Part shown: positions 1 to 11,490 of the stretch, piece after piece
Layout of the letters: each line of letters begins with the position of its first letter
How positions within the stretch are numbered: the stretch's first letter is position 1
Assembly (NCBI GenBank): GCA_033675265.1
Contig: JAUJYZ010000098.1
Location: 265,501 to 329,500 of the forward strand
Source: Actinostola sp. cb2023
Lineage: Eukaryota; Cnidaria; Anthozoa; Actiniaria; Actinostolidae
Direction of reading: 5' to 3'
DNA: 64,000 nt
Program-made: the position numbers and the translations under genes
Notes under the pieces: model-generated
Seen by the model: only the letters and a program-made list of their open reading frames with translations
The model's database searches: none
What the model was told of the DNA's origin: nothing

Positions 1-107
1 ACAGCACTGATTTTCAATCTATTTTGATAAATTTGAGCTTTTTCTTACAAAAATTGCTATGTATGAATTCATTTTAATTTGGACAGTCTGTGACGGGAAT
101 TCTTCAA

Positions 108-605
108 TTTAGAATACTAAGGGTGCATGCTGGCCCTGGGTGCAGAATACTAAGGGTGCATGCTGGCCCTGGGTGCAGAATACTAAGGGTGCATGCTGGC
201 CCTGGGTGCAGAATACTAAGGGTGCATGCTGGCCCTGGGTGCAGAATACTAAGGGTGCATGCTGGCCCCGGGTGCAGAATACTAAGGGTGCATGCTGGCC
301 CTGGGTGCAGAATACTAAGGGTGCATGCTGGCCCTGGGTGCAGAATACTAAGGGTGCATGCTGGTCCTGGGTGCAGAATACTAAGGGTGCATGCTGGCCC
401 TGGGTGCAGAATACTAAGGGTTCATGCTGGCCCTGGGTGCAGAATACTAAGGGTGCATGCTGGCCCTGGGTGCAGAATACTAAGGGTGCATGCTGGCCCT
501 GGGTGCAGAATACTAAGGGTGCATGCTGGCCCTGGGTGCAGAATACTAAGGGTGCATGCTGGCCCTGGGTGCAGAATACTAAGGGTGCATGCTGGCCTCG
601 GGTGC
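108..605. repeat. 33-bp tandem array, about 15 copies
   Basis: A 33-bp unit containing the motif TACTAAGGGTGCATGCTGGC repeats head to tail with very few substitutions, for example single changes near 270, 365, 421 and 597. Because 33 is divisible by 3 and the unit has no stop in several frames, it yields long open frames on both strands. These are artefacts of the repeat and not genes. Confidence 0.97.
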
Positions 606-608
606 ACG

Positions 609-735
609 AAAGGTGGTTAGCGCTATCCACCGGATAAGTCCTATCCAACATATAAAATTCATTGGATAATGCACTGCGTCGTTTTTAACCAGTGGATAGG
701 ACTTATCCAGTGGATATAGCGCTATAACCACCTTT
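609..735. mobile_element. Short foldback MITE next to the 33-bp array
   Basis: The termini AAAGGTGGTTAGCGCTAT and ATAGCGCTATAACCACCTTT are inverted copies, and the inverted match continues inward through GGATAAGTCCTATCC. Arms are about 40 bp around a 45-bp centre. No coding capacity. The superfamily cannot be assigned because no clear target-site duplication is visible. Confidence 0.8.
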
Positions 736-880
736 GGGCCTGGAAATTAAGACCTGATATCAAGGTAGTCCTTGTGCTTCCTGTCCGTGTTCAAGATGAT
801 GGCTGCTTGAGTTATATTATTACAATCAGTGGACAGACAGACAGTCTGGCCAAATGGAAAGTTCCCTATGTGTCCAGCCA

Positions 881-3460
881 TCACCACCAACCCAGCTTCT
901 TTGCCAAGATAAAAGGATCCTCATTAACAACAGCGCTTCCATATATGCGCATGCTACAGACGTCTGAAGATGTTCCTTTATTAATATCACCTCTGTCGAC
1001 CAAGTGAGCGATAAAAGGCATCCTACGTCCATTGGGTCCTTCCATCTTGAATCGCTTGGGTGAACCAGAGGGTGGACGCAGCTTGCCGTCCTCAAGGGGA
1101 GGAAACTGAATACAGGCATTGAAACAGTGCGAATTGAACTCGTTTACCAGCATGTCAATTGCCTTGTATACAGCAGTTTTGAAGTCGTCGGTTAAATCCC
1201 AGCAGATGACTTTGAATTCGTAGCCGCAGTATGGCGTGAGGTGGAGTAACATCCACGCATCGCCCACGGGCTGTGCAAGGTTAAGCCTGTGGTGTGCCTC
1301 GACAAAATCATCAAAATAATTATGTCCAGGGTATTCTTGAGCATAGAGCTGTGAAATCTGCTTCAAACGTTCCCAATGGCCATAGTGGAACTCCTCTGCA
1401 AGACACATGTGGGCGTGGCCATGGTGCTGGGATGCTCCTGCACGGGACCTGCAGTTCCAGGAAATGTTTGGATAGGTGAAGTTTGGGTGTTCCTCATGTG
1501 CAATGTCAAACCATCGCTTCGCCAGGTCAAACATGTCAAACACTTTAGTCTGGAAGAAAGGTCGGCATTAACGATGAATTAAGCAAACAGCCGAGTACAG
1601 TGTAAGTGTAGGTAAAGAGAGCTTTCACCTTAGTTATATGACTTGGTGCATGTTCTTTGAATACAATCATCGTATGCAATGCATCGTACTTGGCTACATT
1701 AGAAGCTGTCAGGGTTGAAGGGTTTTCCAAACGTCCAAAGAGATCTGTATAATATAAAACAATAAAGCGCACAGATACATGACATCATATCTACACTGAT
1801 AGTTACTGTGTATGTATACCTCTGTCTGAATAGCACAACTTGTGTGTGCTGCTAGTACGTGATACACTACATGAATATATATACACCTATTTCAAAAAAC
1901 GTTGTCGCGTTCTAAGCAACAAGCGTCAAGCCAAGACCGAAGTGAATGCTGGTTTTGTGTTGTCAAATTATTCAAATCAGACCTATTTTCTATGGAACGA
2001 AGTGTGATATGCAAACAAGCACGTGAAAATGTTCACATTTTGTAATTACTTATAGAAACAATTGTGATTTAAATAATTGTCAGCACATAACCAGCATTCA
2101 CTTCGGTTTTGGCTTGTCGCTTGTTGCTTTGAACGCGACAACGTTAGTTGAAATAGGTGTACAAATGTATATAGCATGTGTGCATGTCAACATGCCAACT
2201 GCCATGAATATGTTAGTAGCATATCACAATGATGTCTTTTTTTCCGAAAAACAAAACTGTGCTCCCCCCCTGACCCCTCTACTGACCATGCATATACAGA
2301 TCGCTAGTGAGGTAATGATGGACACTACATGTACAAAATAATGTAGCTACACCTCACTGCAACCAGATATTTGACATGGGAAGAGGAGGCCGAAGGACTG
2401 GTACATGTAACTATACATGCATGTGTTCACAACATTAATCCCACATCATACAGTTCTAGTGTCTCTCTGGGTGAAAGTCCAGTCGCGCTGTGTTTCAAAG
2501 TAACAATATTAAAAAAAAACTAAAGCAACCTTATTTAACGTCGGTAATTCGAAACAGTAATTCTGATCAACTGACAAATCTGAGGCCGGGATGCTACGCA
2601 CTTTACTCCCCTCTTTCTATCAGTGCTCCGTTTTACAGGTATTTAAAGCTGCACTGAGCTACACGGATTAGAAAGAAGTCGAAACAAGGATGTGAGGTCA
2701 TGAAGAATCAAACCGGGCACCTCTCGCTTTGAAGGCTGTGCACTAACCAACTAAGCTATCCTTGCTCCTATATTATATAGACATTCGCAGGTGCTTTCTC
2801 CTCTCTTCTCGGCTTTTCTTGCCCAGTATTTGTCAGATGTCATGCAAGTTGTATACACATGTAACCATGCATGCCATTGATGAGTTACTGAAAATTGTAC
2901 CTTCAGCTGTGAGTTGATAAGGCTGACAGAAGTCACAGCCTTCAACAGGTCCATCAGTAGTTGTTGACATTTCTCTCTTCAGTCGTTCGTAGCCTGTGTT
3001 GTATGGTTTGCATGCCCTGGCGGCATTGAAGCATGTTTGATTGCATGCCCAGCGGTCAAACACCCGAACTACAGAAACAATCAATAATGAGCAGCAGTAA
3101 TATTGACAGCTGGTAATATATATGCTGGTAATATATACAGTAACTGGTTGACAGATATAGCTGACTTAACCTATACATATAGTGGCCCAAAGGGAAGGGG
3201 GAAGAGGGAGGGGAAGGAAAAGGGGAGGATGAGAGGGGAATGGGGGAGGAGCCAAGGAGGAGCCCTCCCTCCCTTCTCTCCTCCCCATTCCTCCTCCCCT
3301 CCTCGCCCCAATCCCCCTTCCCACCCTTCCCCTTCTCCCCTGGGCTGCTACGCGCAGGCTATAGCTGACGTCTGAGCAATTCAAGTCAGGTCTTTACGGG
3401 AGACAAATCCTTATGAATAACATAGAAAACTGAATCAACTGTAAACCAGGGCCGTACACA

Positions 3461-3496
<36 letters not shown>

Positions 3497-4062
3497 GATG
3501 GGAGGGGGGGGGGGCAGTTTCCCCCCTAGCAAGGCGAAAAAGATACCAAAAAGTACTGAGAATTGTACTATTTTTATTTTTATTTTTGCTGTTAAATATG
3601 AACTGCCCTCCCTTGGATTTTGGGTTATGTACGGCCCTGAAAACAAAGCTACAGTAACATCCATTCATCTCTTCTCTCCCCCTCCTCGTTGAGCTTATAT
3701 GTCGTAACACCATTTTCACTTTCGCTTGTCAAGCACATATAACTTATGGACTGTCATTTGCTTTCTCCAAGACGAAGAGTCTTGCAAACTCGAGAGCAAA
3801 TCACTCACTTACCGACTGTTTGTTCTTGTGCTCGCTTGATCGATTCTTCAAGACCCGAGTCGCCCTCTTGGTGGAACCATTTGCCCAGTTTCGTGTCCAA
3901 TTCTTTCGGTGTTTTCATGCGACCGACGGCACAGGTGAGTCTAAAAATCCTATGAAAGGCAGCCCAGGAGTCATCGTTCAATGTTTGGCCAGATTTGTAG
4001 AGTTCTGCCAACTCCAGGACATTCTTTACGGTGAAATGCGTTCTTGACGACGTGGACGCCAT
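881..4062 (-). CDS. GalT/HIT-fold nucleotidyltransferase-like protein, 4 exons, 400 aa
   Basis: Exons on the minus strand: 4062-3813, 3068-2901, 1744-1629 and 1549-881. All introns have GT-AG borders (for example donor GTAAGTGAGTG after 3813) and all phases join. The start is the ATG at 4062, the first in the exon, in an AACAATGG context; the stop is TGA at 883-881. The C-terminal part resembles the galactose-1-phosphate uridylyltransferase/HIT superfamily. A CDFC pair (residues 128-131) and a His at about 171 match the zinc-site layout of GalT. The segment NCRSRAGASQHHGHAHM (about 210-226) matches the GalT/HIT active-site region with its alternating histidines. Members transfer or hydrolyse nucleoside monophosphates through a histidine; the substrate here is unknown. 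The N-terminal 84 residues are not recognised. It is probably cytosolic, since no signal peptide or membrane segment is visible. GalT itself, Ap4A phosphorylase or an uncharacterised animal branch are all possible. Confidence 0.78.
1882..2161. mobile_element. MITE with ACACCTATTTCAA termini (copy 1)
   Basis: Inverted arms of about 85 bp start with TACACCTATTTCAA and run through ACGTTGTCGCGTTC and CCGAAGTGAATGCTGGTT. The centre is AT-rich and non-coding. A related copy with the same terminus lies at 62608-62852. It sits upstream of exon 4, inside intron 2 of the GalT-like gene. Confidence 0.8.
2690..2766 (-). repeat. tRNA-like fragment (probable tRNA-derived SINE piece)
   Basis: On the minus strand GCAAGGATAGCTTAGTTGG resembles a tRNA acceptor stem and A box, and GGTTTGATTCT resembles a B box. 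TCCTTGT, which could pair with the 5' stem, lies about ten bases too far away, and the anticodon stem does not pair. It is therefore not a working tRNA gene. Confidence 0.4.
3183..3348. repeat. Purine-rich/pyrimidine-rich inverted repeat
   Basis: About 80 bases of almost pure G/A are followed by about 85 bases of almost pure C/T. The outer ends GGCCCAAAGGGAAGGGG and CCCCTTCTCCCCTGGGCT are roughly inverted copies. It can form a hairpin or triplex. Non-coding, in intron 1 of the GalT-like gene. Confidence 0.6.
3447..3639. mobile_element. hAT-like MITE carrying a 35-base G run
   Basis: The termini CAGGGCCGTACA and TGTACGGCCCTG (the latter with one extra base) are inverted copies, typical of hAT-type MITEs. 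The interior includes an uninterrupted G run at 3461-3495 and the segment CTAGCAAGGCGAAAAAGATA. That segment recurs in the truncated copy at 46784-46902. No clear 8-bp target duplication is seen. Confidence 0.65.
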
Positions 4063-4204
4063 TGTTATTAAAACTTTACTGACCGGTCACGCAATCCATA
4101 CTAAGTATTGGGGTTCCTGTGTTGATACGGAACCGCGGGAACTTCAGTCCTAGAAGACTTGGAAATATTAACATTTTGGAGGATTTCTGACGTGTAAGTA
4201 TGAA

Positions 4205-4577
4205 TTAGACAAGAGTTTTCTTTATACAACTCTCATTGACCACCATGCATCAGTCATTGCAGTCAATAAGGATGAGAGTACTGTGATAGTCAAGGATCAG
4301 GAGAGTTAGACAAGAGTTTTCTTTATACTGGGCTCTCATTGACCATCATGCATCAGTCATTGCAGTCAATAAGGATGAGAGTACTGTGATAGTCAAGGAT
4401 CAGGAGAGTTAGACAAGAGTTTTCTTTATACTGGGCTCTCATTGACCATCATGCATCAGTCATTGCAGTCAATAAGGATGAGAGTACTGTGATAGTCAAG
4501 GATGAGAGTTAGACAAGAGTTTTCTTTATACAACTCTCATTGACCATCATGCATCAGTCATTGCAGTCAATAAAAAG
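4205..4577. repeat. About 101-bp tandem repeat, about 3.7 copies
   Basis: Units begin with TTAGACAAGAGTTTTCTTTA at about 4205, 4306, 4409 and 4509. They include CATCAGTCATTGCAGTCAAT and GAGAGTACTGTGATAGTCAA. Copies two and three carry a short insertion. It lies just upstream (on the minus strand) of the GalT-like gene start. Confidence 0.92.
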
Positions 4578-6019
4578 TGAAAAAATCGGTGCAGATATTA
4601 AAATCTACTTACGATTTCTTGAAAACGTATACACATTTTTAATGACGGTAGCGAGTCTGAGGAGCTTTGACGCTTCCAGTTTGACAGCTTCTTTAAAATT
4701 TCCATTCGTATGTACGAGTTATTTGAAAAGAGTTTTAGACCGACAACTTTTGAATGCTTTAAGCCGTGCGCTCATTTGTCTTAAGCAAATAGCAATCATA
4801 TCATATTAGCTTTGCTTTGGTCACCGGTTAGATTATTAGAACTGGTCCGCACACTTCCAACAAAACCAACGATAAAGTAATTTTGAACTGACCATGAATT
4901 CATGGCCTCTTGTGAACTGCAATTGATTGTACTTGGATTTGCTCAGAAACATAGTGTCTATAGAATAATTAGAAAAACGTCGAACAAGTTGTTTTTATTC
5001 AATAACTCTTATAAGTGCAGTGTTTAATTTTAGTTGGCATGATTCATTTACGTAATTTAACATGGGTTACTCCAATAATTATAATACACTTTTACGAATC
5101 AGTGTTAATGGATATATTATCATGAAATATTTACTTATTTTCACTGTAGTCATCAGAATTTTTCTATGATTTTCCAAAAAGAATAAACTTTAATTGAAAA
5201 ATTTCGTAGTTGGAATTCCATCAAAAAAACCACTCCAAAACTACGATATTTACATGTATTTTACGTGTAGCTAAAAAAGACAATAATGTAATAATAATGA
5301 CAGAAAATTGCGTTCTTCCTCGACTTCACTTCAACTTTAATTAATTGTTTGTGTTTTTCAATCTCTCTTATCACCTTTCCATGTAGTCGTAGTCATTTGT
5401 TTGTGACAATATTTCCAAAGTCAGTCACTCTTGTTTTAATATTTGATTTGACGAGACATCCCACGCTTACTTATGTCATAATCATTACAAAGAATCGTCC
5501 TTCCTGCTAGTTTGTTAGGACATCTTTTTTTTAGGACATCTTATTCGTTCAGCTTTGTTTGAACTGACGAGTTGCGGGGAGTGCTACTGACTATAGACTC
5601 GAGTCTACCTGTTTTGTGTCGAGTTTTACGGGAATTTTGAAAGAGAGTTTTCACACCGGAGCGGGAGCTATAGGTGTCTAACTTTACTATAGTTCTTCTG
5701 AAGGCGATTATTTAATATTAATAGAGGGAATAGAGTAAATACTGTACACTTCTGTTAAACAAATGCGTTATCTGATGAGACTCCGTAATATATTAACATA
5801 AATGTGCTACTCCGTGATTTCTATTATCTTTTTGTTACAGTTCTTTCGGCCTTTTCCGGCCCTTCCTCCTTCTCTCTTCCCTTCCCTTCCATATCTTTTT
5901 CTAAAATACTTGACACTTTGGATCTAAGTTTCGGCCCACCGAAAACCAATTAAAAAAGAGAATGAATTTAGATTGCAAATTCAATTTTGAACCACAATCA
6001 ATCTTTGTGGATTTTAGTT
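4578..6019. other. Intergenic, nothing recognised
   Basis: AT-rich sequence with scattered short open frames and no match to a known family. It separates the divergent 5' end of the GalT-like gene from the 3' end of the first GPCR gene. Confidence 0.6.
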
Positions 6020-7048
6020 TTAATTGATGGAATTATCAAGAGTCGTCGTCCCATCCCCACTGGAACCAGTCATAAATTTCGCACAACGGCAAGTCACTAG
6101 CGTCTTGAAATAGTTCCTAAACTGTGTGCTGTAAAAGCAATAGACAAACGGATTCGACGCAGACGATGCTATCACCAAAAGCTGGGCCAGTTTCCATGGA
6201 ACTAAGTCTGTATACCAATTAAAATAGCGAAGAGTTCTGAACACTATGAAGGGAGACCACAGTGCAAAGAACATGACTGTCACCATCCCGAGCATTCGAC
6301 TGGCTTTCCGTTGCCGCCTTCGTATTACGTGTTCCATGTTTTCACTCGGCACAACTTGAGATTTGAGGACCTTGTTTATTCGTACATGAGTGTAAACCAT
6401 GAACCCTAGCGGGAAAATAAAAAGTGGCACTACTGTGATGCTGTAGTAGATTCTCCTCCCGGTATTCCCCCAGTTCAAGTTGTGACACTTCCAATGTCCC
6501 TCCCTCTCGCTAAAATACGTTGAATATCCGTGTATTAACGGTGAGCAAACAAGAACGGAAGCAATCCAGATTGTTGTCACAGCTAGCTTTCTTTCTTTCC
6601 CTTTTTGCAAGCGTTGGCGTATTTCGGCTCTTGTTACCGTTGTCAAACGTTCTCGGCTTATTGCGACCAGGGTCAGAATGGAAGCCGTGTAGCATGTTTC
6701 TACCAGAAAGCCTTGCCCCTTGCATGTGAATATCCCAGTTCGCCATTCGTTGTGTATCGCATAAAGGCCATCGAATATCGTCAGAATCGTAAAAAGCAAA
6801 TCGGAAATTGCCAAGTTCGCGATGTACAAGTTGAAAAATTGTTCCCTTGAGGTTTCATCGCTGCGTTGTTTTCTAAAGCATCGGTAACATACTAAAAGCA
6901 CCAGCGAGTTCCCTACCATCGAAATCAAAAACACGGAAATATAGAACAGCATGAAGAGCATCCCCGTTATGCTGTTAAGACTCAGTGATTCGTCAGTTGG
7001 CGGTTCCGACGAGGAATTTGCGGAAATATTCTTATAATTTGACAACAT
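6020..7048 (-). CDS. Intronless rhodopsin-family GPCR 1 (342 aa)
   Basis: A single open frame from ATG at 7048 to TAA at 6020 encodes a complete class-A receptor. The short extracellular N-terminus has glycosylation sequons NIS (7) and NSS (11). TM1 carries GN (about residues 46-47). TM2 carries NLAISDLLF with the conserved Asp at about 83. A Cys at about 109 begins TM3, which ends in ERL (133-135) in place of DRY. TM4, TM5 and TM6 follow, with LWSPF in TM6 in place of CWxP, then TM7 with NPFVY and a CRC motif in the tail, a possible palmitoylation site. It should act at the plasma membrane through a G protein; the ligand cannot be told from the sequence. It is most similar to the gene at 27292 (shared VETxY, LVAISxERL, FRTLRY-type motifs), so the two are paralogues. 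Confidence 0.92.
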   Translation of the reverse strand: MLSNYKNISANSSSEPPTDESLSLNSITGMLFMLFYISVFLISMVGNSLVLLVCYRCFRKQRSDETSREQFFNLYIANLAISDLLFTILTIFDGLYAIHNEWRTGIFTCKGQGFLVETCYTASILTLVAISRERLTTVTRAEIRQRLQKGKERKLAVTTIWIASVLVCSPLIHGYSTYFSEREGHWKCHNLNWGNTGRRIYYSITVVPLFIFPLGFMVYTHVRINKVLKSQVVPSENMEHVIRRRQRKASRMLGMVTVMFFALWSPFIVFRTLRYFNWYTDLVPWKLAQLLVIASSASNPFVYCFYSTQFRNYFKTLVTCRCAKFMTGSSGDGTTTLDNSIN

Positions 7049-8998
7049 TTCAGTCGAGTTGACAACAACACAGTGTGGTCACCTTGTGTTTCTTCGGCTT
7101 CATAAATGAATACTTTACTCGTGATTTTCTTCCACAAATTAAGAACACCCAGTGATTGGCGTTTGTATTAGACGTCGTATGAAGAATCCTTCAACTGTCA
7201 TTATGTTCGACCTTGCAATTGGCTCCGCTCGTTAGTAAATAGGCCGAGATTTGCTTTACAAAACCATGACGTTGAGTTAGGGTGTGTAGAGGCTTATTAG
7301 AAAGGCATAAAGATAAACAAGCCAAATTGTACAGCTGTTTGCGTCCCGTACATTATAAACCTTGCAACTGACAATGAGAAATTGCTTTGTTTAACTTTAT
7401 TTCTTGTAGTTTTTTTGTGGACTAAAGTGTACATAACCTTTGTTCAACAAAGCATTCTATATCCCATATCTATTAGACTGAATTTTGCTTTTGTAAAGAC
7501 GAAATCATACACACCCTTTTAGGAAGCGCAACAATGATTAGAAGTACACTGATTTGTACAGTCTAAATCAATACGTTTGCATTTGAAAACTCATTTTTTT
7601 TGCGTGAAAAGCTTTCGTTCCACACGGTAGACATTCTTTTCTCCAAACATGGTTGAACTTTGTAAAACTAGGGACCAACTCAAGCTTTGTAGTCGAGAAT
7701 GAGGGCGAGTTCAGTCCGTGTCGATATCTTTGTTATTCTTTCTCGCAATTGTACTTTTTGAGCATTATTATGTTGCTTATCGGCCTAATTGTCACTCAAA
7801 TACATGAAAATTTATATAACCAATCGTTTTGAAAACTCGTCCTCGTCCACCAAGCTCAAACTTCCTACTGACAACGTTCGTCTCCGTTCATACATTTGAA
7901 AATGCAGGCTTTTTGATGCTGATGCAGCCATTCACAACATTGTTTTCAAATTCGATGGATTCAAGACTAATTTCGGCAGGGCTTTCAAAGCTCGAGCTAA
8001 GCAAACATGGTTTCAAGGCCGAAGGAAACCATTACTGAATTGTCTTGGAAATTGTCGGCGTGTGGACTTAAGAAACAATTAACATTCGGTAAAGTGCAAA
8101 AGTTGTTCTTGTACAGTTTTTCTCAGGCCAATTTGTTTATTTTTTATTGGTTTAAATTCTTTATTTAATAGAATCAGTTGGCCAATGATATCGAATTTAT
8201 GAACACTTTAGGGGTAGTCTGTGCAGCCGCATTCTTTTCCTCTCTAAGGTGATATGGCCTGATGGATGTGTGCACAGATTCTTACTGATTCGTCACGTGA
8301 ACTTTTATCTGCTTTTGCGGTTGCTACTACTACTTTCTTGATTGTCTAGGACTTTGTCGGCGTGCCGGCTTAAAATACGATGTTTACACACGGGTTAGTG
8401 AGAGAGATTTGCTTCTAAAGACAATTTCTCTAGTTCAATCAGTTTACTTTTTATTGATTTGAATATTAGGAGAACGAACTTTTTAGCGCAAGTCTTTTTT
8501 CGATGGAAGAAAAGGAGGTTTCGGGGCGCATTCTGAGACCCTAGATATAATAAACCAACCAAGTATATTGAGGCGTTTTCGTAGAAGTGGGAAAGTTACG
8601 ATACCGCGCTTGATTGGATGAGAGGCATCTGCACGCTTTTTGATGTTTTTTTCAGAATTTAAATCGTTCATAACTTCGCAGAGATATATAATTTCGTCAT
8701 GAAACTTCTACATTATACTTATATAACTATATTCTTTTAGAGGAAAGGGTTAAATCTTGTAATTAATCATTTTGAAAAAAACCCGGCTAACATCAAAACG
8801 AAGCTTCTAACGCATGACGGCAAAATCCCATACTAAAGTCTATAAATGTCATCCCCGATAACTTTTTGAGATTTTATCATATACCATTGAAATTTTCTAG
8901 AAATGATCTTTCAGACAAACTCTTTGATAAATTATAGGCTGTTTGCACCAGAAAGAAACCAGTTTGCTGATCTGAAAAATCGGTACGCCTGATAAGAG
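7049..8998. other. Upstream region of GPCR 1, nothing recognised
   Basis: AT-rich, with no convincing coding frame and no clear repeat. It presumably holds the promoter of GPCR 1 (minus strand), but no promoter motif stands out. Confidence 0.5.
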
Positions 8999-9495
8999 TC
9001 AATAGACCTCTTTAGCTTGTATGCAAATTGCCCATTTCAGATCATGTGATCGATGTAAACATGATATTCTCTGGAGAATTGTTCCTTTATACACCGAATC
9101 GAAATATGGCGACCAATTTGAATAACCATTGTTCTTTGACTGACCAACCTCGTGTTCACGTTGAAACACAAAAGCGTTTTCACATGAATGAGAGGTTGGT
9201 CAGTCAGGAACAATAGTTATTCAAATTGGTCGCCATATTTCGATTCGGTGTATATTTCTGAAATTTATTCGTTCATATTAGCCATTTTGAAATTGCAGAA
9301 TCGCATTGAATCATGGGGCTGTTTTGGGGACACACTTTTCAAAATTGCACCTGAAAACACAGTTTCAGTACCAAAATGCACAAGAATAAAGTGTTTTACA
9401 GAAAATTGGATCAAGTGTAGACGTTTAAAATCATTTTGCTACAATTTGAAGAGAAATATGGGCAATTTACATACGAAGATAAAGAGGTCTATTGA
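8999..9495. mobile_element. MITE with an internal long palindrome
   Basis: The outer inverted termini TCAATAGACCTCTTTA and TAAAGAGGTCTATTGA are followed by a second, better inverted pair. That pair (ATACACCGAATCGAAATATG at about 9091 and its complement ending about 9253) encloses the centre. Open frames here are by-products of the repeat. Confidence 0.8.
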
Positions 9496-9515
9496 TTCAG
9501 AAAGGAAGCCAGTTG

Positions 9516-9564
9516 AGTGTCACGGTACCGTACGTAGGTTTCCCACTCGTACGAAAACGACTCT
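9516..9564. mobile_element. Partial copy of the GAGTCG-type MITE
   Basis: The segment TTCCCACTCGTACGAAAACG followed by ACTCT matches the right terminus of the complete element at 53942-54152. The left terminus is not found. Confidence 0.55.
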
Positions 9565-11189
9565 ATCTCACGCGCGCAAGCGAGGTTAGGGGACAAATCT
9601 TCGTTTCTCTTTCCACGATAGTCCCCCTGACCTAAGGGCCGTGCACCTCCTCGTTTGCGCATCCCGCAAGACCGCACGCACAAATGCAGTATTGCAGTGT
9701 CAGTGGCTAGAAACTGATTGTTAGCCATTGTCATTTTCATGCATTCATATTCCCGAGTTAGAATCCAAACAAATCCAAATGAAATCCTGTACTTTAGTGC
9801 AAATCAATCACCGCCGTTCCTTATATATTTTATAGGGACTGGAAACCAGAAGGAAAACAATAGCCACATACCAAATATGGACTGTCATTACCAAATAAGG
9901 AATTATTCGGGAGTGGTATTCAAATGACCCTCAAAGGGAAGAAAGGTATGGAATATCAATAATTTAATAGCATTGTATAGAAATGACAGTCATCCACAAA
10001 GTTTGTGGACAGCGGATTGTTATAATTGCGAGCATGCGCTATATCACTGCACATGCTCAGTTCCTTTTTGCGTGCAGAGTATGAACACTAACCATTTTGG
10101 TTATCGACATTGTGTCTACCTAAACACTTCCTTAGGATTATAAAAAGCTCGTTATTCCTGACAGTTCGATTAAAAATCTAATTCGAAAATGTCATGCTGT
10201 GCGGCTGTGGGATTGCTTGTAATTGAAAATGGTTTCCCAAGTTTCTGTGACATGTTGAATTTTTCTGGCGCGTTTGCACCGAAAACACTTCGTTAAAATA
10301 TCATTTGTTTGTGCGATTTTCCATTTTATAAACAACACATTTCTGCCACTGTAGTAGTACACTGTACTGTACTAAGCATTTTAAATACACTTTTACACAT
10401 TGAAGCAAACTAAGTTAAAGTGCTATAAAGATACCCATAAAGTTCTTCTGGAGCGCTAGACCTAGGAAGAGAGGGGAGAAAGAAAGAGAAAAAATATTGT
10501 TTCCCGATGGGATTCGAACTAATATCACCGATGCTCTACCAGCAGCTGAGCTACAAGGCCACGCAGACTGGAAGCACGCCATGGGGATATCTACAGTTTA
10601 AGTTCATTGATTTGACAACTGATTGAGTGAATGTAATCTTTCGGTGCATGACTTTTCTCAAGCATATCTTGCGAAGGTGTATTTTTGGCGTTTTTTAATC
10701 AAAATATTTCTTCTACGATAGTAACCATTGATAGTTTAATTCATGGTTTATATATTTGTTAACTGTCAGGGATAGTTTTGACAAATTTGCAATTTTTTTT
10801 TTTTTGAAAACTCATGCACTGGCACAATTTCACAATTTCTGGCAAATTTACAAATTTACAAATGTAACAAAACACATCATGCAGTTTTATCGAGAAATTC
10901 CTCGTACTATTCAGTAGAACTGCTGCTATAGTACTCGATGCATAGTTTAAGCATTCACTCTGATTTCTTTGCGAAAATATTCATATTTTTCATGTAAACA
11001 ATTTCCATTCACCATTCATGGCCGAATCGATACATTTTATAGATTTATACATTTTATTTTCGCCTTCTTTTGTTTTGTTTTGTTTTCGAATTTCCTCTTT
11101 CAAAGTCCTCGTTTTCCACTGTACAAAGCATTTACGAATTACCGGCGTGACTTCGTGATCTTGAATGCTGTATTGAAAGACCCGATGTA
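9565..11189. other. Intergenic, one tRNA-like fragment
   Basis: No gene recognised. At 10498-10563 the minus strand carries a tRNA-like A box (TAGCTCAGCTGCTGGTAGAGC) and B box (AGTTCGAATCC), but too few bases lie between them for an anticodon arm. It is a tRNA-derived repeat or pseudogene, not a tRNA gene. Confidence 0.5.
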
Positions 11190-11490
11190 AATTGCCCTAT
11201 ACCACTATGACGTAACGGCTTATTTATGAGGGGGACAGAATCGTGAAGAACAATAGAAATTTGAACTAAATCTGCTCTGCTGAGGTTCGCTTGATTTCAA
11301 ATTGGCTAGTTTCCAGATATTATGTCCATCGATACTTTTCCCACAATATTTACTGTGTTTGGTGACTTTTATCGCTTTCAGACCGTCTGTAAAATACATT
11401 TATTTGGGAAATCCTTTGTGTTGTTGCTGTTTTGTCCCCCTCTAGCGACCATGATCCTTAGCGTTTAAACAATAGTGGTATAGGGCAATT
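11190..11490. mobile_element. MITE with AATTGCCCTATACCACTAT termini
   Basis: Nineteen-base inverted termini about 300 bp apart, with a second weak inverted pair inside (GGGGGACA near 11230 and TGTCCCCC near 11437). No coding capacity. Confidence 0.75.

Noticed and set aside
108..605. CRISPR-like array
   Set aside because: Copies are contiguous with no unique spacers, and the window is clearly animal DNA with introns. The 21-bp and 73-bp arrays fail for the same reason.
90..651. Long open frames on both strands in the 33-bp array
   Set aside because: The unit length is a multiple of 3 with no stop, so any frame stays open. Identical residues repeat and there is no gene context.
3103..3384. 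Gly/Arg/Glu- or Pro/Ser-rich frames
   Set aside because: Translations of the purine/pyrimidine low-complexity tract.
9188..9589. 133-codon open frame
   Set aside because: It spans a MITE arm and its flank, and is explained by the inverted repeat.
10498..10563. tRNA gene on the minus strand
   Set aside because: A and B boxes are present, but the stretch between them is too short for an anticodon arm, so it cannot fold into a cloverleaf.
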